A DNA stretch of 64,000 nt from Psychromonas sp. SA13A (GCF_011378715.1 NZ_WTKU01000007.1:140148-204147); one strand, 5' to 3'; positions 18,928-28,126 are shown, counted from the stretch's first letter. The notes: generated by a model from the letters alone, not told the origin. Numbers and translations: made by a program.

Positions 18928-19404
18928 ATGAAAAATAAAATAATGGGATTACTAAGTGCATTATTTGCTTTTAACTTTGCAGTAGCAGCGCCTGCTGTCG
19001 CAAACGAACAACGCAATGATAGTAAAAATCATAAAGGACACAATATTCAAAGAATTGAACATAAACGGGAACAGGTTAAGAATGTAATTCATCGTGGCGG
19101 TCACCAAAACATTAACCACCATCTCAACAACAGTAATTATAAAAAACCGCATCACAACAATAACCAGCAGCATGCAAAACTAAAGACGAAACATAAACCA
19201 GTCGTCAGCTTTATTGAAATTAATACAAGCCATATACCATTGTTGTCTATTATTGTTTCAAAGAATAATATTAATAAACGTCAAAATCATAGTGTTCAGC
19301 ACCATAAAAACAGACATAAACAACAAAAAATTAACCAACATAAGAGAAAACAGGATGCCCATTACGGATCTGTCAATTATTTAGCATTTGACCTGCGCAG
19401 ATAG
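18928..19404 (+). CDS. Secreted His/Asn/Lys-rich protein
   Basis: A 158-residue protein with a clear signal peptide (MKNKIMGLLSALFAFNFAVA, cleavage near residue 20-26). The mature part is extremely rich in His, Asn, Lys and Gln, with clusters such as NINHHLNN, KKPHHNNNQQH and VQHHKNRHKQQ. No Cys is present. The composition would allow binding of zinc, copper or nickel, or of anionic polymers, in the periplasm or outside the cell; that is an inference. I do not recognise a family. Only the segment VSFIEINTSHIPLLSIIVS in the middle is hydrophobic. CTAGGAGAACA precedes the ATG, which supports expression. Confidence 0.6.
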   Translation: MKNKIMGLLSALFAFNFAVAAPAVANEQRNDSKNHKGHNIQRIEHKREQVKNVIHRGGHQNINHHLNNSNYKKPHHNNNQQHAKLKTKHKPVVSFIEINTSHIPLLSIIVSKNNINKRQNHSVQHHKNRHKQQKINQHKRKQDAHYGSVNYLAFDLRR

Positions 19405-19542
19405 TTGGTTATTATCAAGTTTTAATTACCTTTATGCTCAATGAACATTAAAAGTTATTGATCATTAAAGCGCATTACAAATGTGGATAGAAAAGCTATA
19501 AAGTTTACTGTCTGGTTAGTTTTTCACAACGGAGGCTGGTTT

Positions 19543-19821
19543 ATGGAAGAACCTAATAAGTACAATAGGGCAGTTATATTAAGTATTTTATTATTAGTGA
19601 TTGGTGAAGCTTTATTTTATATAGGCGTAAATTTCACATTACCTGATAGTACTGCACGTTACGCGTACGTGGCTTCCGGAATATTAACTGTACCCTTATC
19701 TTTATTCTGGGCTGTTTTTGCTTTTATCAATGCGAAAACGAAAAACACTAAGCGCTTATCATTGATCGCAATGGCTTTGTCTGGAACGATTCTATTGATT
19801 GGTTTATTGAAAATAATTTAA
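19543..19821 (+). CDS. Small three-helix membrane protein
   Basis: A 92-residue protein with three hydrophobic helices (about 10-29, 40-62 and 73-91) joined by short polar loops. The family is unknown. The frame is open to an upstream start at 19483, but GGAGG at 19531-19535 lies seven bases before the ATG at 19543, which I take as the true start. It follows the His-rich secreted protein by 138 bases on the same strand, and they could share a transcript. Confidence 0.6.
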   Translation: MEEPNKYNRAVILSILLLVIGEALFYIGVNFTLPDSTARYAYVASGILTVPLSLFWAVFAFINAKTKNTKRLSLIAMALSGTILLIGLLKII

Positions 19822-20371
19822 TCTTATTAGAAAAACAATTAAAATATTTTGTCATCAAAGCTAGTAAATTGTGCTTGATATATTTATTAACTACTCTTGA
19901 TATTGAAGTAAACATCGCTTTATTTAAGACCTGTGTTGATGCTTATTTTACAAACTACCCTGTGAGTCATCAACTCGAAAATCCTGTAAGAAATTTAACC
20001 TCAATTGTTAAAGAATATTAGGGCAACGTTTGCTGACTATTTCTACTGCGTTTTCGCTTATTTATGGGAATAACCAAACGTCATAAGCTTAGCCTTGTAT
20101 ATAAAGCCAGCAACTCGTTGCAAAAAAAACTTGAAACATGAACAGCCCCTAATAAAAATGAACAAATCTTAGTTATATTTGTCACAGGGTTAACATAAAT
20201 CAATGATGGTTATTTATCAGGTTCTAAATACTTCTGCACTTGTCATTGGTGTTACAATGAAAGATCAAAATCCAATTTTATCCATGACCAATACTATAAA
20301 ACTCTAATATCAATAATAACTAAATAGAGTCATTTATGATGTTAATTACTTAAACAGAAATAGGTATAAAA
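19822..20371. other. Intergenic region holding a possible MITE-like element
   Basis: About 550 bases without a convincing gene. The stretch 20018-20152 differs in texture from its surroundings and is listed separately. Confidence 0.4.
20018..20152. repeat. Possible short non-autonomous repeat element
   Basis: About 135 bp bounded by TTAGGGC (20018-20024) and GCCCCTAA (20145-20152), which are near-inverse of each other. Internal partial inverted copies (CAACG near the left end, CGTTG near the right) are present. Only one copy is visible in this window, so the call is tentative. Confidence 0.3.
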
Positions 20372-20557
20372 ATGAAAATATCGATAATAGCTTCGCTTGC
20401 AACATTAATTTTATTAACAGGATGTACATTAAGAGGCCCTTCAATAACAGTATCTGGCCCAGAAGTTATTGTTGATGATAGCTCAAAGGGGAAAGTTTCC
20501 GAGAAGAATAAAGGTTCTTTTTGTCCTCCAGGACAAGCCAAAAAAGGTAATTGCTAA
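20372..20557 (+). CDS. Small lipoprotein with FCPPGQAKKGNC tail
   Basis: A 61-residue protein. The leader MKISIIASLATLILLTGC gives a lipobox LLTGC with Cys at residue 18, so the mature lipoprotein is only about 43 residues. It ends in the tail FCPPGQAKKGNC, a pattern I know from many small proteobacterial envelope proteins of unknown role. The two tail cysteines could form a disulfide. The short length, classic lipobox and conserved tail support a real gene despite its size. Confidence 0.75.
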   Translation: MKISIIASLATLILLTGCTLRGPSITVSGPEVIVDDSSKGKVSEKNKGSFCPPGQAKKGNC

Positions 20558-20969
20558 TAGATAATCGATTTAAGGATTAAATTCGAAAACGGGGGAGAAA
20601 ATCTAACCTGTTTTTCTTATTTCCTTATGCCTATCCTTACATTGGTATTAAGTCGCGTCTTACACTTAGTCGTTTATTCAATTATAGAAAATATTTATGC
20701 CAAGTATTAAAGTATCAAAACTTATGGCGCAAATGTTAGCTGAGTCTATGAATGTTTTTATATTAAAGTTATTTGAAGTGAAAACCTATTAACTTAGATA
20801 ATAGTAGAGCAAACTATTGCTAATAGTATGTTTAATAGCTATTTATGCCTCGTTAAATAACTGAAAAATCTACTTTTTCACTACTTGATCGCGAAGGCTA
20901 TACAACAAACAGGTGCAATCTAAACTAAACGGCACTGTCAAATCCCTAACGTGTCGCTTAGTGTTGGAG
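20558..20969. other. Intergenic region between convergent genes
   Basis: About 410 AT-rich bases between the small lipoprotein and the nucleotidase. I found no ORF, RNA gene or strong terminator. Confidence 0.35.
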
Positions 20970-21614
20970 TTATTTTACCAATGATGTAACAAAGCTTGGT
21001 AAATCTTCTGTTTTATAACAAGCATCGTGTTTATCAACATCGCTTCTGTTAACTAAAATAGTGCGCATACCTAAGGATTTTGCAGTAGTAATATTTGCAA
21101 CTTGATCATCGTAAAAGGCTGCTTCATTGGCTTTGAAACCAAAGTGTTTACAAATAGTATTAAATGCATGCGGATCAGGCTTCATTTTATAACCTGTTAG
21201 CTCCACACTAAAAATTCCATCGAAACAGTCATACAAATCAATATGTTTTAAAACTCTTGTTGCATAAGATAATGGGGAGTTAGTAAATACATAACGTGAT
21301 TTTTTAAAGGCATGCAATGCATCTTTGAGCTTTGTTGCCTTTGCTACTTTATCCAAGTTTACTTGATGCGAGAACTCAGAAAATTTGTTCAGGTCGACTT
21401 TAGGGTAATGTAATTGAATTCCACGTATTGTTCCGCCATATTGTTGATAATAAAAATCACATAACGTATTAGACTCTTCAAGAGAAATACCTAACGCATC
21501 ACTGATAAAATGACGCATTCTAGGTGCGATTTGCTCCAAAATGCCGTTTTCAGGAGCATACAAGGTATTATCAAGGTCAAACAGATGGACATCTCGCTCT
21601 AATAATGGGGTCAA
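20970..21614 (-). CDS. HAD-family pyrimidine 5'-nucleotidase (SDT1-like)
   Basis: A 214-residue soluble hydrolase. HAD motif I is DLDNTLY, motif II is the Thr/Ser in FTNSPL, motif III is the Lys in GYKMKPDP, and motif IV is the acidic pair in FYDDQVANI. DLDNTLY with the helical cap is typical of the SDT1/pyrimidine 5'-nucleotidase branch, which removes phosphate from UMP or CMP or from small phosphorylated compounds. The exact substrate is not certain. The start is a TTG at 21612-21614, preceded by AAAGG at a good distance, so the initiator is non-ATG. No operon partner is evident. Confidence 0.85.
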   Translation of the reverse strand: MTPLLERDVHLFDLDNTLYAPENGILEQIAPRMRHFISDALGISLEESNTLCDFYYQQYGGTIRGIQLHYPKVDLNKFSEFSHQVNLDKVAKATKLKDALHAFKKSRYVFTNSPLSYATRVLKHIDLYDCFDGIFSVELTGYKMKPDPHAFNTICKHFGFKANEAAFYDDQVANITTAKSLGMRTILVNRSDVDKHDACYKTEDLPSFVTSLVK

Positions 21615-22036
21615 ATTGGTACCTTTTTATTTATCTATAAATGGGGATACTATCACTATTTTTTAAAAGCAAAATGTAGTGCTATTAACATTGTCGTTAT
21701 GTGAAATAACCACTGCTGCTTGAATTTGAAATGGTACAGTAACAAGCTATTTTCTTATTAAGATGCTTTTAAATGTATTTTTTGATTGTCATGCCTAGGT
21801 TTTCATATGGGTGATAACTAAATAGATATATACGCAACTTATAAGCGAGTGTTTAAATAATGCTGCTCTTATTGGGGCATTAAGAGCAACTCAACTTATT
21901 TAGGTAGTAGCTAGGTAGCTATGGTCGTACGTATTTATGTAGCTGTTTAGCTATGTTTAAGATTTAAGTGTTCATGTTACTGAGTTAAAGAATGCTATCA
22001 GATAAGAGCGAATGAGTTAATGTAAAAACTCGCAAA
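21615..22036. other. Intergenic region after arfA
   Basis: About 420 bases with short repeated TAGCTAGGTAGCTATG-like words near 21908-21950. No gene was recognised. It should hold the nucleotidase promoter. Confidence 0.35.
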
Positions 22037-22255
22037 TTAAGCCGCTATTTGATAACACTCTTTACCAGTATGTTTACCTTTACGGCTAAATGAACCTTTT
22101 CCCTTTTTCGCTTTTTCTACTCGCATGCTAAATACTTTACTTGTTACTAACGCACCCATTGCAGAATGATTGATAGTGCCTCGACCTAAGTCTGTTGATT
22201 TTTGAGCTGTCACTTTTTCTACAACAACCTTAGTCATTTTATTCTTTTTACCCAT
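22037..22255 (-). CDS. arfA: Alternative ribosome-rescue factor A
   Basis: A 72-residue basic protein. Residues about 31-63 hold the ArfA core: NHSAMGALVTSK, then FSMRVEKAKKGKGSFSRK and GKH. This is close to the ALL...F.QRVEK.KKGKGSY.RKGKH pattern of E. coli ArfA (YhdL). ArfA recruits release factor 2 to ribosomes stalled on mRNAs without a stop codon, as a back-up to tmRNA. The N-terminal 28 residues (KNKMTKVVVEKVTAQK) are not typical. The protein stops soon after the core (ECYQIAA), so it lacks the hydrophobic degradation tail of full-length E. coli ArfA. AGGAGA lies eight bases before the ATG. Confidence 0.85.
   Translation of the reverse strand: MGKKNKMTKVVVEKVTAQKSTDLGRGTINHSAMGALVTSKVFSMRVEKAKKGKGSFSRKGKHTGKECYQIAA
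22040..22087 (-). promoter_or_regulatory. Hairpin spanning the 3' end of arfA
   Basis: On the minus strand AGCCG (22083-22087) pairs with CGGCT (22040-22044), and inside it GGTAAACA can pair with TGTTATC with a bulge and a G-U. The outer arm ends next to the stop codon (22037-22039). In E. coli and relatives a hairpin in the arfA ORF leads to mRNA cut or ended before the stop, so ArfA synthesis depends on tmRNA failure. Here the fold is weaker, so this is tentative. Confidence 0.4.
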
Positions 22256-22392
22256 GATTTTGTCTCCTATGTAGGTGATCGCAGTCTATCATTGAAAATA
22301 AAATTTAATAGCTATTATTAACATTTTTTTAAAGATTTTTTATCTTATTAATTGCCTCTATTTCTTTAATCTTTCATGACGTCCATTAAGTC

Positions 22393-22587
22393 CTATTTGC
22401 TTTCTTGAAGAATAAAACAGCAACACCGTATCACCAAAATCGTGCCTAAGATCATACCTAAGATCATAGTTAAAATGATAGGTTCATCGAGTAAATACAC
22501 AGCTAATATAATCGTAAAAATAGGACCGTGTGTGCCCATCATACCGGTGTGTGTCCTTCCAATAAGATGAATTGCTTCTGACATCAT
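22393..22587 (-). pseudogene. Fragment of an EamA-family transporter (C-terminal end)
   Basis: A 64-codon frame whose residues 3-55 resemble the last helices of an EamA permease: EAIHLIGRTHTGMMGTHGP, then IFTIILAVYLLDEPI with the conserved Pro and Glu, then a Gly-rich final helix. Sequence upstream on the same strand does not continue the match, so about 80 percent of the gene is missing. It is probably a decayed remnant rather than a small functional protein. Confidence 0.5.
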
Positions 22588-22934
22588 AACGCTCGGGGTG
22601 GATTAAACAGACTATCTAGTTTGGCTAGTAACTTAAATAACTTAAATAGCTTCAATAACCGCATTAAGTTAAAAAACATCAGTTAAAATATTTATGTTTT
22701 TTAACTTATTTTGTAGCATTCCAATAAAGTGTTCACTTAATGCTTTAACGTTGTACCGAGCTTAAAATATGGCTTTTAAACAGGCCGATTTTGGTTTAAG
22801 TTTAGAGCTATTGAATACAGGAACATCAGTACTTTATTTTTCATCGTATGCTTTTCAGCTCAATGTAATGGTGAGTTTAAATTCACTATCATTGCAATAC
22901 AGCGTCATGTAATAAATAGGAATCGAAACAGACT
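22588..22934. other. Intergenic region before the M32 carboxypeptidase
   Basis: About 350 AT-rich bases with no ORF. A TAGGAATCG ribosome site sits at the right end. No further transporter sequence was recognised upstream of the EamA fragment. Confidence 0.35.
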
Positions 22935-24416
22935 ATGTCAAACTACGACCAACTTACCGCTCATTATCAAACAATCAATCACTTCAATCACGCACAATCT
23001 ATGTTGGGTTGGGATGCAGCCGCTAATATGCCAGCGGGTGGCAATGATGCACGCTCTAAAGCCATGGCTGAATTGTCTGTGCATGTGCATCGTTTATCGA
23101 CACAAGCTCAACTTGGAGAGTGGTTTGACAAAGCACAACAAGAATCCCTAAGCACGGAGCAACAATCAAGTTTACGTGAAATGAAACGTCAATGGCAACA
23201 AGCGACCATCGTGCCTGAAGGCTTAGTACAAGCACAATCTATTGCGGGTTCTAAATGTGAACATGCATGGCGTTCACAACGACAAGAAAATGACTGGATA
23301 GGCTTTGAAAAAAATTGGAAAGAGGTCGTTAAGCTGTCTCGTGAAGAAGCACAAATCCGCTGCGAAGCGTTGGGGTTAACGCCCTACGATGCGATGCTAG
23401 ATAAGTTCGAACCTGGTACAACAACTGCGTCTCTTGATACTTTATTTTCAGATGTAAAAACATGGTTACCAGCGTTAATTGAAAAAGCATTACATAAGCA
23501 ACAATCAGAAACGATTATTATGCCATCGGGCACTTTTTCAGTCGCCAATCAAAAAGCGCTTGGTTTAGAAACCATGAAGCTGCTGAAATTCGATTTCGAC
23601 CATGGGCGCTTAGATCAAAGTGTGCACCCGTTTTGTGGTGGTGTACCGTCGGATGTTCGTATTACTACGCGCTATGATGAAAAAGACTTTGTGCAAGCTT
23701 TGATGGGAATAGTACATGAAACAGGGCATGCGCGTTATGAACAAGGTTTGCCTACTGCATTTTCTGGATTACCTGTTGGCGAAGCTCGCTCCATGGGCGT
23801 TCATGAATCTCAATCATTGTTCTTTGAAATGCAGATTGGACGTAGCAAACCCTTTATTTCTCATCTATCTCGCTTATCAGCAGATGCATTTAATGCACAT
23901 AATGATCCGGTATTTGATGAACAAAACCTTTATAAAATTTATACGCAAGTTAAAAAAGGTTTCATTCGCGTAGATGCAGATGAACTTACCTATCCAGCAC
24001 ATGTGATCATGCGTTATGAAATTGAGCGTGACTTAATCAATGGCGTTATCGAACACACAGATGTACCCGCACTGTGGGATGAAAAAATGAAAGCAAGCCT
24101 TGGTTTATCAACAGAAGGTAATTATAAAAATGGCTGTATGCAAGATATTCACTGGACCGATGGCGCATTTGGTTATTTTCCTTCCTACACATTAGGTGCA
24201 ATGTACGCGGCACAATACAAAGCGACCATGCAACAAACAGTCGATATAGATGCGGCTATCCAAAGTGGTGACCTAAGTCCAATCTTCCAATGGTTAAGTG
24301 ATAACATCTGGTCACAAGCCTCGCTTCACACTACCGATCAGTTGATTAAACGTGCAACAGGCGAAACACTCAACGCCGCGCACTTTAGAAAACACCTGGA
24401 AACACGCTACCTATAA
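22935..24416 (+). CDS. M32-family metallocarboxypeptidase (carboxypeptidase Taq type)
   Basis: A 493-residue cytoplasmic zinc carboxypeptidase that removes C-terminal residues from peptides. The zinc motif HETGH starts at residue 261 (GIVHETGHARYEQGLP), and the third ligand lies in the following GVHESQSLFFE segment. The M32 features DGAFGYFPSYTLGAMYAAQ and the N-terminal SMLGWDAAANMPAGG are present. Length is typical of the family (about 490-510). AGGAATCGAAACAGACT precedes the ATG. It is a single gene ended by the hairpin at 24462-24487. Confidence 0.94.
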   Translation: MSNYDQLTAHYQTINHFNHAQSMLGWDAAANMPAGGNDARSKAMAELSVHVHRLSTQAQLGEWFDKAQQESLSTEQQSSLREMKRQWQQATIVPEGLVQAQSIAGSKCEHAWRSQRQENDWIGFEKNWKEVVKLSREEAQIRCEALGLTPYDAMLDKFEPGTTTASLDTLFSDVKTWLPALIEKALHKQQSETIIMPSGTFSVANQKALGLETMKLLKFDFDHGRLDQSVHPFCGGVPSDVRITTRYDEKDFVQALMGIVHETGHARYEQGLPTAFSGLPVGEARSMGVHESQSLFFEMQIGRSKPFISHLSRLSADAFNAHNDPVFDEQNLYKIYTQVKKGFIRVDADELTYPAHVIMRYEIERDLINGVIEHTDVPALWDEKMKASLGLSTEGNYKNGCMQDIHWTDGAFGYFPSYTLGAMYAAQYKATMQQTVDIDAAIQSGDLSPIFQWLSDNIWSQASLHTTDQLIKRATGETLNAAHFRKHLETRYL

Positions 24417-24461
24417 TCTTAAGTAGATTTTGATCTTAAGTAGATAAGCAGATAAATTACG

Positions 24462-24487
24462 GCTAGGCAGACTTCTGTCTAGCTTTT
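24462..24487 (+). terminator. Rho-independent terminator of the M32 carboxypeptidase gene
   Basis: GCTAGGCAG (24462-24470) pairs with CTGTCTAGC (24475-24483) with one G-U pair and an ACTT loop, followed by TTTT. Confidence 0.85.
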
Positions 24488-24696
24488 CATACTTACCTAT
24501 AAAAAATTATCTATTTAGAGCTAAAAGCTTGTTATTTGAAGTTAATGTAAGAATGCTAGTCAAAGCTTTAAACGCGCATAATAACGATAAAGGTGTGTAA
24601 TAATTACTTCACATATAGTCAGCAATCTTGTTGTGTTATCAAAAACTTCTGTTATCTTAAATTTATCTAATAAATATCATATTAAAGGGAGGTTAT

Positions 24697-25149
24697 ATGA
24701 TTTCTATTATCTTCTCTCGCACTATATTAGTCTTTTCACTTTATTTATTTTTTTGTTTTTCAGCGTTAGCCGACACTACTTTTATTGGTACTGTAAAAAC
24801 AGTGCAAGGAAAAGTAACCATTCAAGAAAATACCATTGAATTTGATGCTAAATTGAACGATAAAATTTACGAAGGGTATGTAATAGAGACTGAAAAGAAC
24901 GGTAATATTGGACTTGTGTTCATTGATGGAACTCAACTGTCAATTGGCCCTAGTTCTCAGGTGATTATCAATCGTTATCTCTTTTCACCTAAAGAAAAAA
25001 GTTACGCTTTTGATGTCATGCTCAATAATGGCTCGGCTATTTATACATCAGGCAAGCTAGGCGCGTTATCTCCAGAGTCAATTAAAGTACAAACACCTGA
25101 AGCTACAATTGGTGTTCGCGGAACAAAATTCTTAGTGGAGGTAGATTAA
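24697..25149 (+). CDS. FecR-domain envelope protein
   Basis: A 150-residue protein with an N-terminal signal peptide (hydrophobic residues about 5-24, ending in SALA-D). The rest is one FecR-like domain: GTVKTVQGKVTI, then GDxL-like NDKIYEGYVIET, GLVFIDGTQLSIGPSSQVII, and the family's final TPEATIGVRGTKF at about 135-147. FecR domains sit in the periplasm and often sense or bind an envelope signal. Four bases separate its stop from the next gene, and with the HD-GYP protein it forms a three-gene operon. AGGGAGG before the ATG is strong. Confidence 0.9.
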   Translation: MISIIFSRTILVFSLYLFFCFSALADTTFIGTVKTVQGKVTIQENTIEFDAKLNDKIYEGYVIETEKNGNIGLVFIDGTQLSIGPSSQVIINRYLFSPKEKSYAFDVMLNNGSAIYTSGKLGALSPESIKVQTPEATIGVRGTKFLVEVD

Positions 25150-25153
25150 CGCT

Positions 25154-25741
25154 ATGGAACTATTTCTAATCATTTCAGTTGTATTTGTAGTGTTGTTGAA
25201 TATCCCAACAACCACTAAAGTCACTTTATTGCCCGATGAAAAAGAAAACAGCCAAATTACCGTCTTTAATGAGTCAGGTACCCAGGTTGTAGATAAACCC
25301 GGGGATGCTGTCGCGGTAGCGTCACAATCGGCTCGTCCTACAGCACCTAAAGCTGTTGACCTTGAAAAAATAACATTACAGCATGCCTCTTTATTTGCAA
25401 TACAACCTCAAAAATCTGAGACCTTTTTACTTTATTTTGAAAACAATGGCGCTGATTTACTCAGTGAATCGAAGTTATTAATCGACAAAATTATAGCAAC
25501 GGCTAATGACCGAAGCTCGCCGATTATCAATATTATTGGTCATTCTGATGCTGCTGGTAGTAGTGAATATAATTTAGCGCTTTCCTTGAAAAGAGCCACT
25601 GCGGTAGCAAACTTATTACAATCAGAGAATATCAAAGACGTTGAATACAGAATCGATTCCTATGGAGAAAACGACCCGCTAGTTAAATCAGGAAAAGAGA
25701 TAGAGCCTAAAAATAGACGCGTTGAAGTAGAAATATGGTAA
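25154..25741 (+). CDS. Membrane-anchored OmpA-domain protein
   Basis: A 195-residue protein with one N-terminal hydrophobic segment (about 3-17) and a C-terminal OmpA-like peptidoglycan-binding domain. The domain begins at FLLYFENNGADLLSES and includes NIIGHSDAAGSSEYNLALSLKRA and the end ENDPLV...EPKNRRVEVEIW, with the Asp and Arg that bind diaminopimelate. There is no beta-barrel, so it is an anchored linker to the cell wall. It is the middle gene of the FecR / OmpA / HD-GYP operon, with GGAGG about 12 bases before its ATG and 13 bases before the next gene. Confidence 0.9.
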   Translation: MELFLIISVVFVVLLNIPTTTKVTLLPDEKENSQITVFNESGTQVVDKPGDAVAVASQSARPTAPKAVDLEKITLQHASLFAIQPQKSETFLLYFENNGADLLSESKLLIDKIIATANDRSSPIINIIGHSDAAGSSEYNLALSLKRATAVANLLQSENIKDVEYRIDSYGENDPLVKSGKEIEPKNRRVEVEIW

Positions 25742-25754
25742 TGGAACTTAAACA

Positions 25755-27761
25755 ATGAAGATATTCTCTTTGTCTTATTTTAAAGAGTTATCAAAATTCT
25801 TACCATTATTAATGGGCTTTCTGATTTCTTTTTCATTTGCTTACTATGCAATCACAACCTCTCTCAATGAAAGAACAATCGATTGGAAAGTTTACGATTT
25901 ATACAATCGTTATTACCCTCAAACAACCGCCGTAAAAAACATTATTATTATTGATATTGATGATCAAAGTTTAGAAGCTCTAGGGCAGTGGCCATGGCCC
26001 CGGTACCGACTAGCTGAAGCATTACGTTTGATCCTTGATGGAAGACCATCTGCTGTCTTAGTTGATATATTACTTGCAGAAAAAGATCGTTCATCATTAG
26101 TTAATATCGAGGATTTATTTGCCACTGAGTTTGGCATACAACTCAATTTAAAAGAGATTCCGGAAGCGTTAAAAGATAACGATGCGTACTTTGCAAAGGT
26201 TATTAAAAATACTCCTGTAATCCTTCCATCAGTGTTAACACAACATAAAGTTTACAAAGAAGCGCTCTGTTATGACCGTTTCTTTAAACAAGAAAATCAT
26301 AATCAGCACAACTATTACAAAAAGCTTAATGGCGACAAAAAACTTAACCTGGACAAAACACAATACCAAGGGATTATTTGTCCATTAAATTCCTTTTCTG
26401 AAAATAGTGCTGGGATAGGTTTCATCAATGCAACGATAGATGCAGACGGTTTATTGAGACGTACATCTATTATAAAACAGTACAAAGATAAACTATTACC
26501 GAGTTTATCTTTAGCGGGTTTAATGGTGCTTTTGGGGGCTGACCTAGAAATTGATCATGATAGCCTAGGCAATGTGGTTAAATTAAATAACTATCAAATT
26601 CCCGTCGATAACGAGGGTAATGCGCTGATCAACTTTAGGGGAAAAGGGCGACACTATCAGACTATTCCAATTTTAAAGTTACTCAGCGGGACAATCCCTT
26701 CACAATACTTCATGGGCAAAGTTGTTTTATTAGGTGCAACAGCATCAGCCTTGAATGATATTGTTAACACTCATTTAGACCCTGTTTTTCCTAATATCGA
26801 ATCGCATGCAACGTTAATAGATAATGTGTTAAATAATGATGTTTTGAGAATACCAATTTGGTTTGAACTACTTGAAATGATGATCATCTTTGTATTTGGC
26901 ACTTTACTTTCCATATTGATTTTTAAAAAAGGTGCCTCATTTTATAACTTTTTCGTTATTTCATTACTTAGCTTTTTAATCATTTCACCAGCGATTTTAC
27001 TGTATAACTTTCAGATATATTTTTCTCCATTCCTATCCGTTGTTAGCTTACTAACCGTTTATATTGTGGTTAGTGCTTTAAAATATTATACAACTGAAAA
27101 ACATTTAGTATCTGTGCTTAATTCAATTTCTAAAGCAAATCTATCGATTATAGATAGCATGGCAACGGTCGCTGAATTACGAGATTCTGAAACTGGCGGG
27201 CATATAATTAGAACAAGATTATATGTTAAAGCCCTTATCGAGCACCTACAAACAAAACAAAAATACAAAGATCAAATTAACGATGACTACATTAAATTTT
27301 TATGTGCAGCAGCGCCTCTGCATGATATTGGAAAAGTTGGAATTCCAGATCATATTCTACTTAAACCAGGAAAATTAACAGAAGATGAGTTTGTTATTAT
27401 GCGAACTCACGCTGCATTGGGTGGTGATATCCTAAGGCAAACAATACAAAAAGTGGGGCCGAATCCATACCTGAAAATAGCAATAGAAATTGCAAATTAT
27501 CATCATGAAAAGTGGGATGGTAAAGGTTACCCGTTAGGGTTGAAAGGTGAAGCGATTCCTCTTTCAGCAAGAGTGATGGCAATAGCAGATGTTTTTGATG
27601 CGTTAATTAATAAGCGAATATATAAAAAGGCGGTAAGCCTTGACGATACATTTGACTATATTAAACAGGGGGCTGGTACCCACTTTGATCCTAATGTTGT
27701 CGAAGCATTTTTTGAAATAAAAAAAGATTTACTTTATATAGCAAAAACTATCGATGATTAA
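25755..27761 (+). CDS. CHASE2 sensor with HD-GYP cyclic-di-GMP phosphodiesterase domain
   Basis: A 668-residue inner-membrane protein. After a first helix (about 17-34) comes a large extracytoplasmic CHASE2 domain (about 40-360: IIIIDIDDQSLEALGQWPWPR, later GRPSAVLVDILLAE). Three closely spaced helices follow (about 370-440), then a cytoplasmic HD-GYP domain. Its HD is in PLHDIGKVGIPD (His at residue 523), with YHHEKWDGKGYPLG from about 582 and ADVFDAL further on, so the metal site and the HHExxDGxGYP motif are intact. It should degrade cyclic di-GMP in response to a periplasmic signal, perhaps passed on by the FecR and OmpA partners. Confidence 0.93.
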   Translation: MKIFSLSYFKELSKFLPLLMGFLISFSFAYYAITTSLNERTIDWKVYDLYNRYYPQTTAVKNIIIIDIDDQSLEALGQWPWPRYRLAEALRLILDGRPSAVLVDILLAEKDRSSLVNIEDLFATEFGIQLNLKEIPEALKDNDAYFAKVIKNTPVILPSVLTQHKVYKEALCYDRFFKQENHNQHNYYKKLNGDKKLNLDKTQYQGIICPLNSFSENSAGIGFINATIDADGLLRRTSIIKQYKDKLLPSLSLAGLMVLLGADLEIDHDSLGNVVKLNNYQIPVDNEGNALINFRGKGRHYQTIPILKLLSGTIPSQYFMGKVVLLGATASALNDIVNTHLDPVFPNIESHATLIDNVLNNDVLRIPIWFELLEMMIIFVFGTLLSILIFKKGASFYNFFVISLLSFLIISPAILLYNFQIYFSPFLSVVSLLTVYIVVSALKYYTTEKHLVSVLNSISKANLSIIDSMATVAELRDSETGGHIIRTRLYVKALIEHLQTKQKYKDQINDDYIKFLCAAAPLHDIGKVGIPDHILLKPGKLTEDEFVIMRTHAALGGDILRQTIQKVGPNPYLKIAIEIANYHHEKWDGKGYPLGLKGEAIPLSARVMAIADVFDALINKRIYKKAVSLDDTFDYIKQGAGTHFDPNVVEAFFEIKKDLLYIAKTIDD

Positions 27762-28126
27762 TTCAACGTATTTATTGTTCTCGTAGCTTCCATTCACTCT
27801 ACTCCCATTAACTTAGCTTTTAACTGTCTAAACGTTAGTCAAAAGTTAATACAATTATGTTCAGTTTTTGACCTTTTTCAAAGTCCTTTTTCTACATCGC
27901 TAATAAAATAAAAAACTTGATTGCATACTTTTATCTGCTTCAACTTCCCATTTTCCAAACTTCCTGAAACTATTTTTATCACCATATTTGCACACGGCTT
28001 ATTGTTAATGATTCTTATTCATTTATTTAGCTTAAAACTAGATTTAAATTATTCAATGACTTACAATGCGATTGATTATCATTAAGTTTACTTTGAATGT
28101 AAAAATATAGGGAAGGTATTATCAGT
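27762..28126. other. Intergenic region before the RCC1-repeat lipoprotein
   Basis: About 365 AT-rich bases. No clear terminator for the HD-GYP operon was found. GGGAAGG before the next ATG is its ribosome site. Confidence 0.35.

Noticed and set aside
19483..19542. Upstream 20 codons of the small three-helix membrane protein
   Set aside because: GGAGG directly before the ATG at 19543 marks a better start, and the upstream codons are not hydrophobic or conserved-looking.
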